A DNA stretch of 64,000 nucleotides from an uncultured Muribaculaceae bacterium. GTDB lineage: Bacteria > Bacteroidota > Bacteroidia > Bacteroidales > Muribaculaceae. Under the pieces are notes generated by a model, which saw nothing but the letters and a program-made list of their open reading frames with translations, was not told the DNA's origin and searched no databases. Both the position numbers and the translations under genes were made by a program. The stretch lies in the NCBI GenBank assembly GCA_910578665.1, contig CAJTQU010000008.1:1-64000 (forward strand), read 5' to 3'. Of the stretch, positions 25,856-35,079 are shown one piece after another; the first letter of the stretch is position 1, and every line of letters begins with the position of its first letter.

Positions 25856-27022
25856 ATGATTCTTGCCGCAACATCTTTCGGGACATTTCTCGAAGAAAGC
25901 CTCCAGACGTTCTGGAGGTTCACAGGATTTGCCAACTGCGAATATACCAACCTGATTATGCTCGCGGTAGGCTGCTTCTTCCTGTGGCTTGCCATCAAAA
26001 AGAACTTTGAACCCCTCTTGCTGGTGCCTATCGGCTTCGGCATGCTCATAGGCAATATCCCTTTCCTGCCCGGCATGGAGATAGGCATATATGAAGAGGG
26101 TTCGGTGCTGAACATACTGTACAACGGTGTGGAACGAGGCTGGTATCCGCCTCTCATCTTCCTTGGAATCGGCGCAATGACTGACTTCTCTTCACTGCTT
26201 GCCAATCCCAAACTGATGGTCATCGGAGCATGCGCCCAGTTCGGCATCTTCGGAGCATACATTCTCTCGCTGCTTCTGGGTATGGATCCTCTGTCAGCAG
26301 GATGTGTGGCCATCATCGGCGGAGCCGACGGTCCTACTGCGATTTTCCTTACCTCCAAGCTCAACCCCACCCTGCTAGGTGCCGTAGCCGTGTCGGCCTA
26401 TTCATATATGGCCCTCATACCGCTGATCCAGCCCCCACTGATGCGTCTCTTCACAACACAAAAAGAACGCCTTATCAAGATGAAGCCGGCTCGCGTTGTA
26501 AGCCAGAACGAGAAGATTATCTTCCCTATCGTAGGCCTGATGCTCACCTGCTTTGTAGTGCCCTCCGGTCTGCCTCTGCTCGGCATGCTGTTCTTCGGCA
26601 ACCTGCTGCGCGAAAGCGGTGTAACAACCCGTCTTGCAAAAACAGCTTCAAACGCTATGACAGACATTGTGACAATCCTGCTGGGTCTCACTGTAGGTGC
26701 CTCGACACAGGCAAGCCGTTTCCTTACTACAGACACCATCATTATATTCGCCCTCGGTTTTGTGGCATTTATAATTGCTTCTTCCTCCGGCGTGCTGTCT
26801 GTCAAACTGTTCAACATATTCCTGCGTAAAGACAAGAAGATCAATCCGCTCATCGGTAATGCCGGCGTATCGGCCGTGCCTATGGCAGCACGTATCTCTA
26901 ACAACGTGGGACTGGAATACGATCCCTCCAACTACCTGCTCATGCATGCCATGGGTCCTAACGTGGCCGGCGTAATCGGTTCAGCAGTAGCTGCCGGCGT
27001 ACTGCTCAGCTTCCTGGGATAA
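25856..27022 (+). CDS. mmdB: Sodium-translocating decarboxylase beta subunit
   Basis: A 388-residue, very hydrophobic protein (OadB/MmdB/GcdB family) that decarboxylates carboxybiotin and exports sodium. Characteristic motifs are visible: FEPLLLVPIGFGMLIGNIP, PPLIFLGIGAMTDFSSLLANPK (with the conserved Asp of the first Na+ site region), GGADGPTAIFLTSKL, NEKIIFPI, GNLLRESGVTTRL and GNAGVSAVPMAARISN. Length and motifs are complete. Last gene of the operon, followed by a strong terminator. Confidence 0.95.
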   Translation: MILAATSFGTFLEESLQTFWRFTGFANCEYTNLIMLAVGCFFLWLAIKKNFEPLLLVPIGFGMLIGNIPFLPGMEIGIYEEGSVLNILYNGVERGWYPPLIFLGIGAMTDFSSLLANPKLMVIGACAQFGIFGAYILSLLLGMDPLSAGCVAIIGGADGPTAIFLTSKLNPTLLGAVAVSAYSYMALIPLIQPPLMRLFTTQKERLIKMKPARVVSQNEKIIFPIVGLMLTCFVVPSGLPLLGMLFFGNLLRESGVTTRLAKTASNAMTDIVTILLGLTVGASTQASRFLTTDTIIIFALGFVAFIIASSSGVLSVKLFNIFLRKDKKINPLIGNAGVSAVPMAARISNNVGLEYDPSNYLLMHAMGPNVAGVIGSAVAAGVLLSFLG

Positions 27023-27055
27023 CAGATACAAAACTATTTCCGGTTTATACAAATT

Positions 27056-27097
27056 CGACCGGAGGCTCCTGATTACACGGGACCTCCGGTCGTTTTT
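27056..27097 (+). terminator. Rho-independent terminator of the mmd operon
   Basis: Stem gaccggagg (27057-27065) with cctccggtc (27083-27091), extended by a C-G pair at the base, followed by TTTTT at 27093-27097. Confidence 0.9.
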
Positions 27098-27290
27098 ATT
27101 AGCAAAGGTAACCCTAAACATATAAATATCCAATACGATCTCTCCCTGTAAATACCCATATGTCACAAACATAGAAACCCCAGGTCTAGTCTCGTCCTTA
27201 ATTTCAAGACATTATGCTGAACAATAGTATTACCGACTTTGTTTATTTTATAAATTACGTCTATTACGATCTAACCTAAATAAGGAAGTT

Positions 27291-27626
27291 ATGGTCACGC
27301 AGGATGTCATAAAAGAAATCTATAAGAAATATAAAAAGCTCCCTAAAGATTTAGAGGAACTTCGTCTTACATATTTTATAGATTTACTAAAACCCCATCA
27401 CCAACTGGAAATCAATGATGACGAGGTCATAAATAACGGACTGGACACGTACAATCCATTCCGGAGGTTTCTCATGCGGAGACTCACTGCCATACTCGAA
27501 TTTGACAAAGTCGTAGCATTCGTGTTCAGCAAACATATCATCTTCTACGATAAGGCATCCTCCGGCATGCACGTACATTTCAAACCTGAAAAGAAGTCAT
27601 TTATTTCACGCCTATTTGGAAAATAA
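27291..27626 (+). CDS. Small conserved hypothetical protein
   Basis: A 111-residue soluble, basic protein with no signal peptide or membrane segment and no motif I recognise. It begins MVTQDVIKEIYKKYKKLPKDL and ends EKKSFISRLFGK, mixing charged helices with a hydrophobic central part (DKVVAFVFSKHIIFYD). A clear bidirectional terminator follows. The 190-bp region upstream shows no convincing -7 element. Confidence 0.7.
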   Translation: MVTQDVIKEIYKKYKKLPKDLEELRLTYFIDLLKPHHQLEINDDEVINNGLDTYNPFRRFLMRRLTAILEFDKVVAFVFSKHIIFYDKASSGMHVHFKPEKKSFISRLFGK

Positions 27627-27637
27627 CAAATAATAAA

Positions 27638-27682
27638 CATACAGGGCCGGTGCTGCTTTCGCACGCCGGCCCTGTATGTTTT
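27638..27682. terminator. Bidirectional terminator between convergent genes
   Basis: A 13-bp stem (27638-27650 with 27666-27678), GC-rich in its central part, followed by TTTT on the plus strand. It lies between the 27291 gene and the minus-strand gene ending at 27697. Confidence 0.85.
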
Positions 27683-27696
27683 CTCTATAATTCCGA

Positions 27697-28230
27697 TTAA
27701 TAATCTTCTATGCCTTCTGGCAATTCGTCTTCGTTAAATTCTGTATCGCCATATAGATCCATATCAAGTGCTTCGACATCAGCTGCCACTCTCTTGTCAA
27801 CCTTGGCATCATACTCCTCCATGTCAATATGCTGCGGAGGCACTTTGCCTTCCTTACGCGTACACAGAGGATCCATAAGCGTCTTACGCGGCACTATGGC
27901 TTTGAGCTCCATAAAGAACGAACGCTCCGTAAGATAGTCAAACACAAATATAAGGCGTTGACCCTCCTCTTCAACCAATTCGTTGATATGGGTATCCTCC
28001 ATAATCCAGATATCCTCATCACTGTCAGAACCCATGTCTTCCAGTGTAATCTCTTCGCGCTTCTCCCAGCCTTCGTCACAGAGAAAGAACGAATTCATCT
28101 CGTCTTTAGTGTATCCCACGCTGTCGAGAATCGCATTACGCAACACCAGAAAATTGGCATCGGCGTCAATCTCGATTTCGCGGCAAAAATTTTCTACTTC
28201 GTCAGAAACCAATTTGAATCTGTATACCAT
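27697..28230 (-). CDS. pRiA4b ORF-3-like (IS1096 TnpR-like) family protein
   Basis: A 177-residue acidic protein resembling the family named after plasmid pRiA4b ORF-3. Shared features are an N-terminal strand pattern (YRFKLVSDEVENFCREIEI), a helix LRNAILDSVGYTKDEMNSFFLCDEGWEKREEITL, and the block LIFVFDYLTERSFFMELKAIVPR. The C-terminal 60 residues are very acidic and probably disordered. The family also occurs on mobile elements, but this copy sits among chromosomal genes with no transposon signs, so it is probably a resident gene. Molecular function is unknown. Confidence 0.7.
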   Translation of the reverse strand: MVYRFKLVSDEVENFCREIEIDADANFLVLRNAILDSVGYTKDEMNSFFLCDEGWEKREEITLEDMGSDSDEDIWIMEDTHINELVEEEGQRLIFVFDYLTERSFFMELKAIVPRKTLMDPLCTRKEGKVPPQHIDMEEYDAKVDKRVAADVEALDMDLYGDTEFNEDELPEGIEDY

Positions 28231-28476
28231 AGTCCAATATCAATGAAATTCTATATCGGTTATTTTTATTAAAACTGTAATGTCAGGCAGAACCAGTCCG
28301 GTCCGCCGCAACTTTTCACAGTGCGAAATTAATGCAAAATAATGAATAATCCACTACTGCGCATCAATTTTTTTGCATGGTACAAGACACTTTTTTAAAT
28401 ACTGTCCTATTAGCCTATTTTTCAGCATTCTGCGCAAGGCTACATACTGTCTCACGCATATTATATACCTTACACA
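28231..28476. other. Intergenic region, no gene seen
   Basis: A 246-base A+T-rich gap upstream of the 28230 gene. It contains no supported ORF and no good TAnnTTTG match; the nearest minus-strand match (TTATTTTG) has one mismatch. Confidence 0.5.
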
Positions 28477-28522
28477 AAGATGCAGAACCGATAATAACTT
28501 ACAGTTACCGGTTCTGCATCTT
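28477..28522 (-). terminator. Terminator of the serine palmitoyltransferase gene
   Basis: A 14-bp perfect stem (28477-28490 with 28509-28522) just beyond the stop codon at 28546. The U-run on the minus strand is short (TTTGTG). Confidence 0.7.
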
Positions 28523-28545
28523 AAAATACAAATGTATAATGCGTA

Positions 28546-29733
28546 TCAGTGTATTATATCGTAACGGCGGAACACTTTTTCTATCGCCTCAAGCGACCGT
28601 TCCACCTGCTCTTGCGTGTGTGTGGCCATAAGTGTATAACGGATAAGTGTGTCTTTGGGAGCAACGGCCGGACTGACCACCGGATTGACAAACACGCCCT
28701 CTTCGAGCAGATCGTGAGTCACCTGGAACGTTTTATAGTCATCGCGTATGAACAAGGGTATTATCGGTGTCGACGTATTGCCTATCTCACACCCCATCTC
28801 CCTGAAGCTCTTCAATGCGAAATTGGTTATATACCAAAGATGCTTCATACGCTCAGGCTCGGACAACATGATATCAAGCGATGCATTCACCGCAGCCACG
28901 CTACCGGGAGTTATACTTGCCGTAAATATATACGAGCGCGAATGATGACGCAGGAAATTTGTTATTTCCTTGTCTGTGGCTATGAATCCGCCTAATGAAG
29001 CAAACGATTTGGAGAATGTGCCCATAATCAGATCGACATCATCCTGCACGCCGTAGTGGTTGCACACACCGCGTCCCCCTTCGCCAAACACACCTATTCC
29101 GTGAGCCTCGTCGACCATGACAGTCGCATTATACTTTTTGGCAAGTTCTACTATCGCCGGCAGGTCGGCCACATCGCCCTCCATAGAGAACACACTGTCG
29201 GTTACGATCAGCTTGACCTTGTCAGGCTCTGTCTTGCGCAACTGGTCCTCGAGCGAAGACATATCATTGTGGCGATATTTCAGATAATTGGAAAATGAGA
29301 GACGACGCCCCTCGATAATCGAGGCATGGTCCTGTTCGTCAAGTATGATATAGTCTTCCCTGCCGGTGAGAGTGGAGACTACGCCGAGGTTGACACCGAA
29401 ACCGGTGGAATACAGCATCGCATCTTCTTTACCGACATATTCGGCCAGACGGGCTTCTAACTGCTTGTGTATGTCTAGCGTGCCATTTAAAAACGGCGAG
29501 CCGGCCAGACCTGTTCCATATTTACGGGTAGCCTGCACAGAAGCCTCTATGACCCTGGGGTCGTTAGTCAGACCCATATAGCTGTTAGAGCCGAACATAA
29601 GCACTTTCTTGCCGTGCATGAGCACTTCGGTGTCCTGCTCGGAAGAAATGGCGCGGAAATAAGGATACACACCGGCAGCCTTTGCTTTCTGGGGGGCATC
29701 ATAACGCGCTAATTTCGCCTGAAGAATTTTCAT
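28546..29733 (-). CDS. spt: Serine palmitoyltransferase
   Basis: A 395-residue PLP-dependent alpha-oxoamine synthase condensing serine with a fatty acyl-CoA, the first step of bacterial sphingolipid synthesis. It has the N-terminal sequence YFRAISSEQDTEV and VLMFGSNSYMGLTNDPRV seen in Bacteroides SPT, rather than the N-terminus of 2-amino-3-ketobutyrate CoA ligase. Other signs are GTLDIHKQLEARLAEYVGKE, VDEAHGIGVFGEGGRG and the PLP lysine in GTFSKSFASLGGF. Sphingolipids are a hallmark of Bacteroidetes membranes. It is divergent from lpxD, so lipid A and sphingolipid genes share an intergenic region. Confidence 0.9.
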   Translation of the reverse strand: MKILQAKLARYDAPQKAKAAGVYPYFRAISSEQDTEVLMHGKKVLMFGSNSYMGLTNDPRVIEASVQATRKYGTGLAGSPFLNGTLDIHKQLEARLAEYVGKEDAMLYSTGFGVNLGVVSTLTGREDYIILDEQDHASIIEGRRLSFSNYLKYRHNDMSSLEDQLRKTEPDKVKLIVTDSVFSMEGDVADLPAIVELAKKYNATVMVDEAHGIGVFGEGGRGVCNHYGVQDDVDLIMGTFSKSFASLGGFIATDKEITNFLRHHSRSYIFTASITPGSVAAVNASLDIMLSEPERMKHLWYITNFALKSFREMGCEIGNTSTPIIPLFIRDDYKTFQVTHDLLEEGVFVNPVVSPAVAPKDTLIRYTLMATHTQEQVERSLEAIEKVFRRYDIIH

Positions 29734-29810
29734 AGTTTATTGTAAATACAAATTGTTCTAAACTATCTGACACGGCACCTTTCATCATGAATATCCACCG
29801 AATCAGGCTA

Positions 29811-29818
29811 CAAAGTTA
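29811..29818 (-). promoter_or_regulatory. -7 promoter element of spt
   Basis: Minus strand TAACTTTG, 77 nt upstream of the ATG at 29733. Confidence 0.5.
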
Positions 29819-29945
29819 GTTAATAATTGTGATATAACATCATTGTTCCTGAAAAAAAATGCACAAAATCTTCAAAATGAGCAATAATAGAACACGTCCG
29901 GCACAGTTTTATTCGATTTTATCGGGTGCATTGGTAAAAAATAAC

Positions 29946-29953
29946 TATATTTG
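29946..29953 (+). promoter_or_regulatory. -7 promoter element of the lpxD operon
   Basis: TATATTTG, followed by CACCG exactly as at the mmd promoter. Predicted leader is about 80 nt. The 303-bp gap between spt and lpxD otherwise shows only A+T-rich sequence. Confidence 0.55.
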
Positions 29954-30036
29954 CACCGCAATAATTAATAATGGAATTAGTATTGTGGCACATATATAGA
30001 TTATTCGGCGCCACTATACCATTTTGAACAGTAAAT

Positions 30037-31035
30037 ATGGAAATATCCGCACAGGAATTGGCCTCAATAACAGGGGGCACCGTTGACGGTGACTCTGCCG
30101 CAGTGGTATCTTCGTTTGCTAAAATAGAAGATGCCGCACCTGGGGCTTTGACATTTCTTGCAAATCCCAAATACACCCACTACCTGTACTCCACAAAGGC
30201 AAGTATAGCGTTAGTGAACAACAGATTTAAAGCCGAGCAACCTCTTCCGCCACAACTAACCCTGGTCAGAGTGTCAGACCCGTATGCCACCCTGGCACAC
30301 CTACTGGCCTATGTGGAAAGCGTAAAGCCGCAGCTTAAAGGCATCGAGCAACCTTGCTTTATAGCAGAAGGGGTGGAAATACCACAGGATGCATATATCG
30401 GCGCCTTTGCCTACATCGGCGCCGGAGCCAGACTGGGCAAAGGGGTGAAGATATATCCGCATACTTACATAGGCTGCGATGTCGTTATAGGCGACGGTAC
30501 CACTCTGCATTCCGGCGTCAAAGTGTACCAGGGATGCCGTATCGGAGCCGGTTGCATTATACACAGCGGCACCGTGATAGGTGCCGACGGATTCGGCTTT
30601 GCCCCTACGGAGCACGGATATGACAAGATACCGCAGGTCGGCATCGTAGAAATAGAAGACGATGTCGAAATAGGAGCCAACAGCTGCATAGACAGGGCCA
30701 CAATGGGCAAAACCAGTATCGGACGCGGCACAAAGCTAGACAATCTGATGCAGGTAGCACACAATGTATCGATAGGCTGCCATAACGTGTTTGCGGCCCA
30801 AAGCGGTATCGCAGGGTCAACACAGATCGGAGATTTCAACATGGTAGGAGGCCAGGTAGGCTTTGCCGGACATATCACCGTCGGCGACCGCAACCAGATA
30901 GGAGCCCAGAGCGGCATACCCAACAATGTGGGTGACAACAGGCGCCTGATGGGCTATCCGGCCGTAGATGCAGGCAAGTTCGCTCGCACACAGGTATACC
31001 TGAAACGCCTGCCCGAACTGTTCAAGCAGAAATAA
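30037..31035 (+). CDS. lpxD: UDP-3-O-acylglucosamine N-acyltransferase
   Basis: A 332-residue left-handed beta-helix acyltransferase that adds the second acyl chain to the lipid A precursor. The N-terminal LpxD domain (EISAQELASITGGTVDGD, then FLANPKYTHYLYSTKASIALV) is followed by hexapeptide repeats from about residue 105, for example IYPHTYIGCDVVIGDGTTLHSGV, and the active-site region HNVSIGCHNVFAAQSGIAGS containing the catalytic His. Length is normal. First gene of an lpxD-lpxC/fabZ-lpxA cluster. Confidence 0.95.
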   Translation: MEISAQELASITGGTVDGDSAAVVSSFAKIEDAAPGALTFLANPKYTHYLYSTKASIALVNNRFKAEQPLPPQLTLVRVSDPYATLAHLLAYVESVKPQLKGIEQPCFIAEGVEIPQDAYIGAFAYIGAGARLGKGVKIYPHTYIGCDVVIGDGTTLHSGVKVYQGCRIGAGCIIHSGTVIGADGFGFAPTEHGYDKIPQVGIVEIEDDVEIGANSCIDRATMGKTSIGRGTKLDNLMQVAHNVSIGCHNVFAAQSGIAGSTQIGDFNMVGGQVGFAGHITVGDRNQIGAQSGIPNNVGDNRRLMGYPAVDAGKFARTQVYLKRLPELFKQK

Positions 31036-31096
31036 GCCGGCCCGGACCTCGCATGGCCGATTTAAATTCACAAACAAAAACACCTTACAATACATT

Positions 31097-32479
31097 ATGA
31101 ACCAGCTTACTCTTAAAGCCCCTTTCACACTGTGTGGCAAGGGTCTTCACTCGGGATTAGAAATAACAGTCACGTTCAATCCCGCGCCGGAGAACCACGG
31201 ATATAAGTTCCAGCGCATAGACATAGACGGCATGCCGGTCATTGACGCTGTGGCAGAAAACGTGGTAGATACAACTCGCGGCACAGTGCTTGGTAAGAAA
31301 GATATCAAGATCAGCACCGTGGAGCACGCATTGGCAGCCCTGTATGCCAGCGGCATAGACAACTGCCTGATCCAGGTAAACGCGCCCGAAATGCCCATAC
31401 TGGACGGAAGCGCCATAAGATATATCGAAGAGATAGAGCGTGCCGGCATCCAGGAGCAGAACGCCGACAAAGATTTCTATATAATAAAGCAAAAAACGGT
31501 GATGAAAGACGAAGAGTCCGGTTGTACAATCACCGTATATCCCGATGACCATTTCTGCGTGCAGGTGATGGTCGAGTACAACTCCCCTATCATACCCAAC
31601 CAGTTTGCCGTTCTCGATGACCTGGCGGACTTCTCCAGCGAAGTTGCAAGTGCCCGTACATTCGTCTTTGTGCGCGAAATCCAACCATTACTGGAGCACG
31701 GCCTTATCAAAGGAGGATCTCTGGACAACGCCATAGTAATTTATGACAAACCTGTAACTGAAAACCAGATAAATGCCCTGTGCGACCTTGTAGGCGTGCC
31801 GCACCGTAAACTGGACAAGCTGGGATATATCAACGAAACTCCGCTCAAATGGGATAACGAGCCGGCACGACACAAACTTATGGACGTGATCGGCGACCTG
31901 GCCCTGGTGGGACGTCCCATAAAAGGACGCGTGGTTGCCGTACGCCCCGGCCACGGCATAAACAACAAGTTTACGCGCATGCTGCGCAAAGAGGTAAAGC
32001 ATACCGAAATCCAATCGCCCGTATACGATCCCAACACACAGCCGTTGATAGACATTAACGGTATACGCGCACTGCTTCCCCACCGTTATCCGTTCCTCCT
32101 TGTCGACAAAGTCATCGAGATGGATAAGAAGCATGCCGTAGCGGTAAAGAATGTCACTGTCAACGAGCCGTTCTTCCAGGGACACTTTCCCCAGGAGCCT
32201 GTTATGCCAGGCGTACTGATAGTCGAGGCCATGGCCCAGACCGCTGGCGTGCTAGTGCTGAACAATGTGGAGGATGCCGAACGATACTCGACATATTTCA
32301 TGAAGATCGACAACGTCAAGTTCCGTCAGAAAGTTGTTCCCGGCAACACACTGTTGCTTCATGTATCTCTCACCACCGAGATCCGCCGAGGATGCGCCAC
32401 TGTGAAAGGCTATGCTTTCGTAGGCGAAAAAATAGTATGCGAAGCTGAATTCATGGCTCAGATTATCAAAAACAAATAA
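31097..32479 (+). CDS. lpxC/fabZ: Bifunctional LpxC deacetylase / FabZ dehydratase
   Basis: A 460-residue fusion characteristic of Bacteroidetes. Residues 1-300 are LpxC, the zinc deacetylase committing to lipid A: LKAPFTLCGKGLHSGLEITVTF, KISTVEHALAALYASGIDNC with a zinc His, and RHKLMDVIGDLALVGRPIKG with further metal and active-site residues. From about residue 315 comes FabZ, the 3-hydroxyacyl-ACP dehydratase: LLPHRYPFLLVDKVIEMD with the catalytic His and GHFPQEPVMPGVLIVEAMAQ with the catalytic Glu. The fusion couples lipid A and fatty acid synthesis, which compete for the same hydroxyacyl-ACP. Confidence 0.97.
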   Translation: MNQLTLKAPFTLCGKGLHSGLEITVTFNPAPENHGYKFQRIDIDGMPVIDAVAENVVDTTRGTVLGKKDIKISTVEHALAALYASGIDNCLIQVNAPEMPILDGSAIRYIEEIERAGIQEQNADKDFYIIKQKTVMKDEESGCTITVYPDDHFCVQVMVEYNSPIIPNQFAVLDDLADFSSEVASARTFVFVREIQPLLEHGLIKGGSLDNAIVIYDKPVTENQINALCDLVGVPHRKLDKLGYINETPLKWDNEPARHKLMDVIGDLALVGRPIKGRVVAVRPGHGINNKFTRMLRKEVKHTEIQSPVYDPNTQPLIDINGIRALLPHRYPFLLVDKVIEMDKKHAVAVKNVTVNEPFFQGHFPQEPVMPGVLIVEAMAQTAGVLVLNNVEDAERYSTYFMKIDNVKFRQKVVPGNTLLLHVSLTTEIRRGCATVKGYAFVGEKIVCEAEFMAQIIKNK

Positions 32480-32484
32480 CGTTT

Positions 32485-33252
32485 ATGCTTAATTGTATCC
32501 ATGCCGATGCCCAATTAGGGCAGAACGTCAAAGTCGGCAACTTTACCACTATATGCGAGGATGTGGTTATCGGTGACGGCTGCGACATCGGCAACAATGT
32601 GACAATCTTTCCCGGAGCACGCATAGGTTCCGGAGTAAAGATATTCCCCGGAGCGGTGGTTGCAGCAGTCCCCCAGGACTTGAAGTTTCACGGAGAAAAC
32701 AGCACTGTGCACATAGGAGACGGCACAACGCTGCGCGAGTGCGTGACGGTGCATCGCGGCACCGCATCCAAAGGGCAGACCGTGGTAGGCTCAAACTGCC
32801 TTATCATGGCTTATACCCATATAGCGCATGACTGCCGGCTAGGCAACAATATAATCATTTCCAACGCGACACAGCTGGCCGGCGAAGTTGTGATAGATGA
32901 CAACGCCGTAATAGGAGGAGGCAGCCTTATCCACCAGTTCTGCCATCTCGGCAAAGGTATAATGCTACAGGGAGGCGCACTGGTAAATAAAGACATACCG
33001 CCATACGTGAAAGCTGCCAGAGAACCGATATCATATGTCGGACTAAACAGCGTGGGGCTTCACCGCCGCGGCGTGCCCCAGGAAGACATTGATATAATAT
33101 CAGCCGTATACCGACTGATCTATCTCTCTGACCTTAATGTGACCAATGCCGTCAAACTTGTCTTAGACAAAGTGCCGGCATGTCCCATAAGAGACGAAAT
33201 CGTAGACTTTGTAGTCAATTCGGAACGAGGCATCATCCGCTCGGCCATCTGA
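32485..33252 (+). CDS. lpxA: Acyl-ACP:UDP-N-acetylglucosamine O-acyltransferase
   Basis: A 255-residue beta-helix enzyme catalysing the first lipid A step. Hexapeptide repeats begin at once (IHADAQLGQNVKVGNFTTI). The signature AVPQDLKFHGENSTVHIGDGTTLRECVTVHRGT and the catalytic His in MAYTHIAHDCRLGNN are present, followed by the C-terminal helical domain (VGLNSVGLHRRGVPQEDI). It follows lpxC/fabZ after 5 bp. A weak inverted repeat at 33273-33298 (taccgg/ccggta) follows the stop. Confidence 0.96.
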   Translation: MLNCIHADAQLGQNVKVGNFTTICEDVVIGDGCDIGNNVTIFPGARIGSGVKIFPGAVVAAVPQDLKFHGENSTVHIGDGTTLRECVTVHRGTASKGQTVVGSNCLIMAYTHIAHDCRLGNNIIISNATQLAGEVVIDDNAVIGGGSLIHQFCHLGKGIMLQGGALVNKDIPPYVKAAREPISYVGLNSVGLHRRGVPQEDIDIISAVYRLIYLSDLNVTNAVKLVLDKVPACPIRDEIVDFVVNSERGIIRSAI

Positions 33253-33359
33253 CAGTCTGTAACGCCTAATGGTACCGGGCGGTAGACACTGTCCGGTATC
33301 ACTCTTATATACACCTTGATTATTCACTAAATACACCTTAAATAAACATTTTTCAAATC

Positions 33360-34862
33360 ATGAACAACAACATCAAGCTCTGCCCGAACCAGGTAGTGCA
33401 GTTCTTACAGAAAGCTCCCAAAGAGTTCCGTAAAGAGGACATCATCCGTTTCGTCAATGAAAACGGAATCAAGATGGTCAACTTCATGTATCCGGCTAAC
33501 GACCACCGTCTGAAAACTCTGAATTTCATCATCAATTCAGAGGAATATCTGGAATCTATTCTGACTTTCGGCGAACGCGTTGACGGTTCGAGCCTCTTCC
33601 CCTTCATCGAGGCAGGAAACAGCGACCTGTATGTAATCCCCCGTTACAGCACTGCATTCGTAGATCCTTTTGCCGAAGTACCCACCCTCACCATGCTTGC
33701 CTCATTCTTTGACAAAGACGGCCAGCCACTGGAAACCTCGCCCGAGTACACACTACAGAAAGCATGCCGCTCTTTCCGCGAAGTGACCGGCCTTGAGTTC
33801 CATGCCATGGGAGAGTTAGAGTACTATGTAATATCTGATGACAACGGTCTCTACCAGGCTACAGACCAGAAAGGCTACCACGAGAGCGCGCCTTTTGCAA
33901 AGCACAACGAGTTCCGCACCAAGTGCATGTACTACATCGCACAGGCCGGCGGACAGATCAAATACGGCCACAACGAGGTAGGCAACTTTACTCTCGACGG
34001 CAAAGTATACGAACAGAACGAGATCGAATTCCTGCCCGTGCCGGCAGAAGAGGCTGCCGACCAACTCATGGTGGCTAAGTGGATTATCCGCAACCTCGGC
34101 ATGCAGATGGGATTTGACGTTACCTTCGCTCCGAAGATCACAGCTGGTAAGGCTGGCTCGGGTCTGCACATCCACTTCAAGCTGATGGACGGAGACACAA
34201 ATGTGATGACTCGCGACGGACGTCTCTCAGACGAAGCACGCAAGGCTATAGCCGGCATACTTGAAATGTCACCAGCAATCACTGCCTTCGGCAACAAAGT
34301 ACCAACCTCGTACCTGCGTCTCGTACCCCATCAGGAAGCTCCCACCAACATATGCTGGGGTGACCGCAACCGTTCGGTTCTCGTGCGCGTACCTCTGGGA
34401 TGGACAGGCAAAACCGACATGTGCGCCCAGGCTAATCCTCTTGAAGCCAACAATATCGTTCCCCCGGCACAGAAGCAGACTGCCGAACTTCGTTCTTCCG
34501 ACTGCTCTGCAGACATATACCAGCTGCTTGCCGGTATGGTTGTGGCCGCACGCACAGGCTTCGAAATGCCCGATTCTCTCAAACGCGCCGAAGATATGTA
34601 TGTGGCTGTCAATATTCACAATGACGAGAATAAGGAGAAACTGGCTGCACTCGCAAGCCTGCCTGACAGCTGCGTAGCTTCTGCCGACGCACTCGAACAG
34701 CGTCGCGCTATCTTTGAGAAAGGCAACATATTCTCCGCACAAATGATAGACGGTATCATAGCACAGCTTCGAGGCTACGATGATACACAGCTTCGCAAGC
34801 AGGTCAACAATTCTTCAGAAGACATGCTCGACCTGGTACATAAATACTGGCACTGCGGATAA
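33360..34862 (+). CDS. glnA: Glutamine synthetase (GSI-like)
   Basis: A 500-residue ATP-dependent ammonia-assimilating enzyme. The catalytic domain shows the Glu-rich metal site HAMGELEYYVI, the NEVGNFTLDGKVYEQNEIEFL block, GSGLHIHFKLMDGD (the GSGMHxH motif), TSYLRLVPHQEAP and NRSVLVRVPLGW. Length fits type I rather than the roughly 730-residue GSIII also found in Bacteroidales. The adenylylation motif typical of proteobacterial GSI is not evident. No promoter was recognised upstream. A strong terminator follows. Confidence 0.92.
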   Translation: MNNNIKLCPNQVVQFLQKAPKEFRKEDIIRFVNENGIKMVNFMYPANDHRLKTLNFIINSEEYLESILTFGERVDGSSLFPFIEAGNSDLYVIPRYSTAFVDPFAEVPTLTMLASFFDKDGQPLETSPEYTLQKACRSFREVTGLEFHAMGELEYYVISDDNGLYQATDQKGYHESAPFAKHNEFRTKCMYYIAQAGGQIKYGHNEVGNFTLDGKVYEQNEIEFLPVPAEEAADQLMVAKWIIRNLGMQMGFDVTFAPKITAGKAGSGLHIHFKLMDGDTNVMTRDGRLSDEARKAIAGILEMSPAITAFGNKVPTSYLRLVPHQEAPTNICWGDRNRSVLVRVPLGWTGKTDMCAQANPLEANNIVPPAQKQTAELRSSDCSADIYQLLAGMVVAARTGFEMPDSLKRAEDMYVAVNIHNDENKEKLAALASLPDSCVASADALEQRRAIFEKGNIFSAQMIDGIIAQLRGYDDTQLRKQVNNSSEDMLDLVHKYWHCG

Positions 34863-34884
34863 TACCATATAACTAATAAACCAA

Positions 34885-34942
34885 GGCGTCTGCCTGTAAC
34901 TATCCAAATCACGGATAATACACAGGACAGACGCCCTTTTTT
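34885..34942 (+). terminator. Rho-independent terminator of glnA
   Basis: Stem ggcgtctg (34885-34892) with cagacgcc (34928-34935), continued by cctgt/acagg after a one-base bulge and an internal tatcc/ggata stem, then TTTTTT at 34937-34942. Confidence 0.9.
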
Positions 34943-35047
34943 CTATATGCACGTAGAAAATAGCTCAAGATATACCGCATTATAAACCCAGAGTGCCCGT
35001 TAATAAATTTCCACGACTGTGATAGCGGTGTTTTTCCGAAAAATCAT

Positions 35048-35055
35048 TATTTTTG
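35048..35055 (+). promoter_or_regulatory. -7 promoter element of plsC
   Basis: TATTTTTG matches TAnnTTTG, 24 nt upstream of the ATG at 35080. Confidence 0.55.
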
Positions 35056-35079
35056 CATTTTAAATCGAAACCAGAAGTA

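Noticed and set aside
27697..28230. Insertion-sequence remnant, because the family name refers to IS1096 TnpR and plasmid pRiA4b
   Set aside because: No inverted repeats, transposase or target duplication nearby; the gene has a normal terminator and chromosomal neighbours.
28546..29733. 2-amino-3-ketobutyrate CoA ligase
   Set aside because: The N-terminal block and the FGSNSYMGLT sequence match Bacteroidetes serine palmitoyltransferase better.
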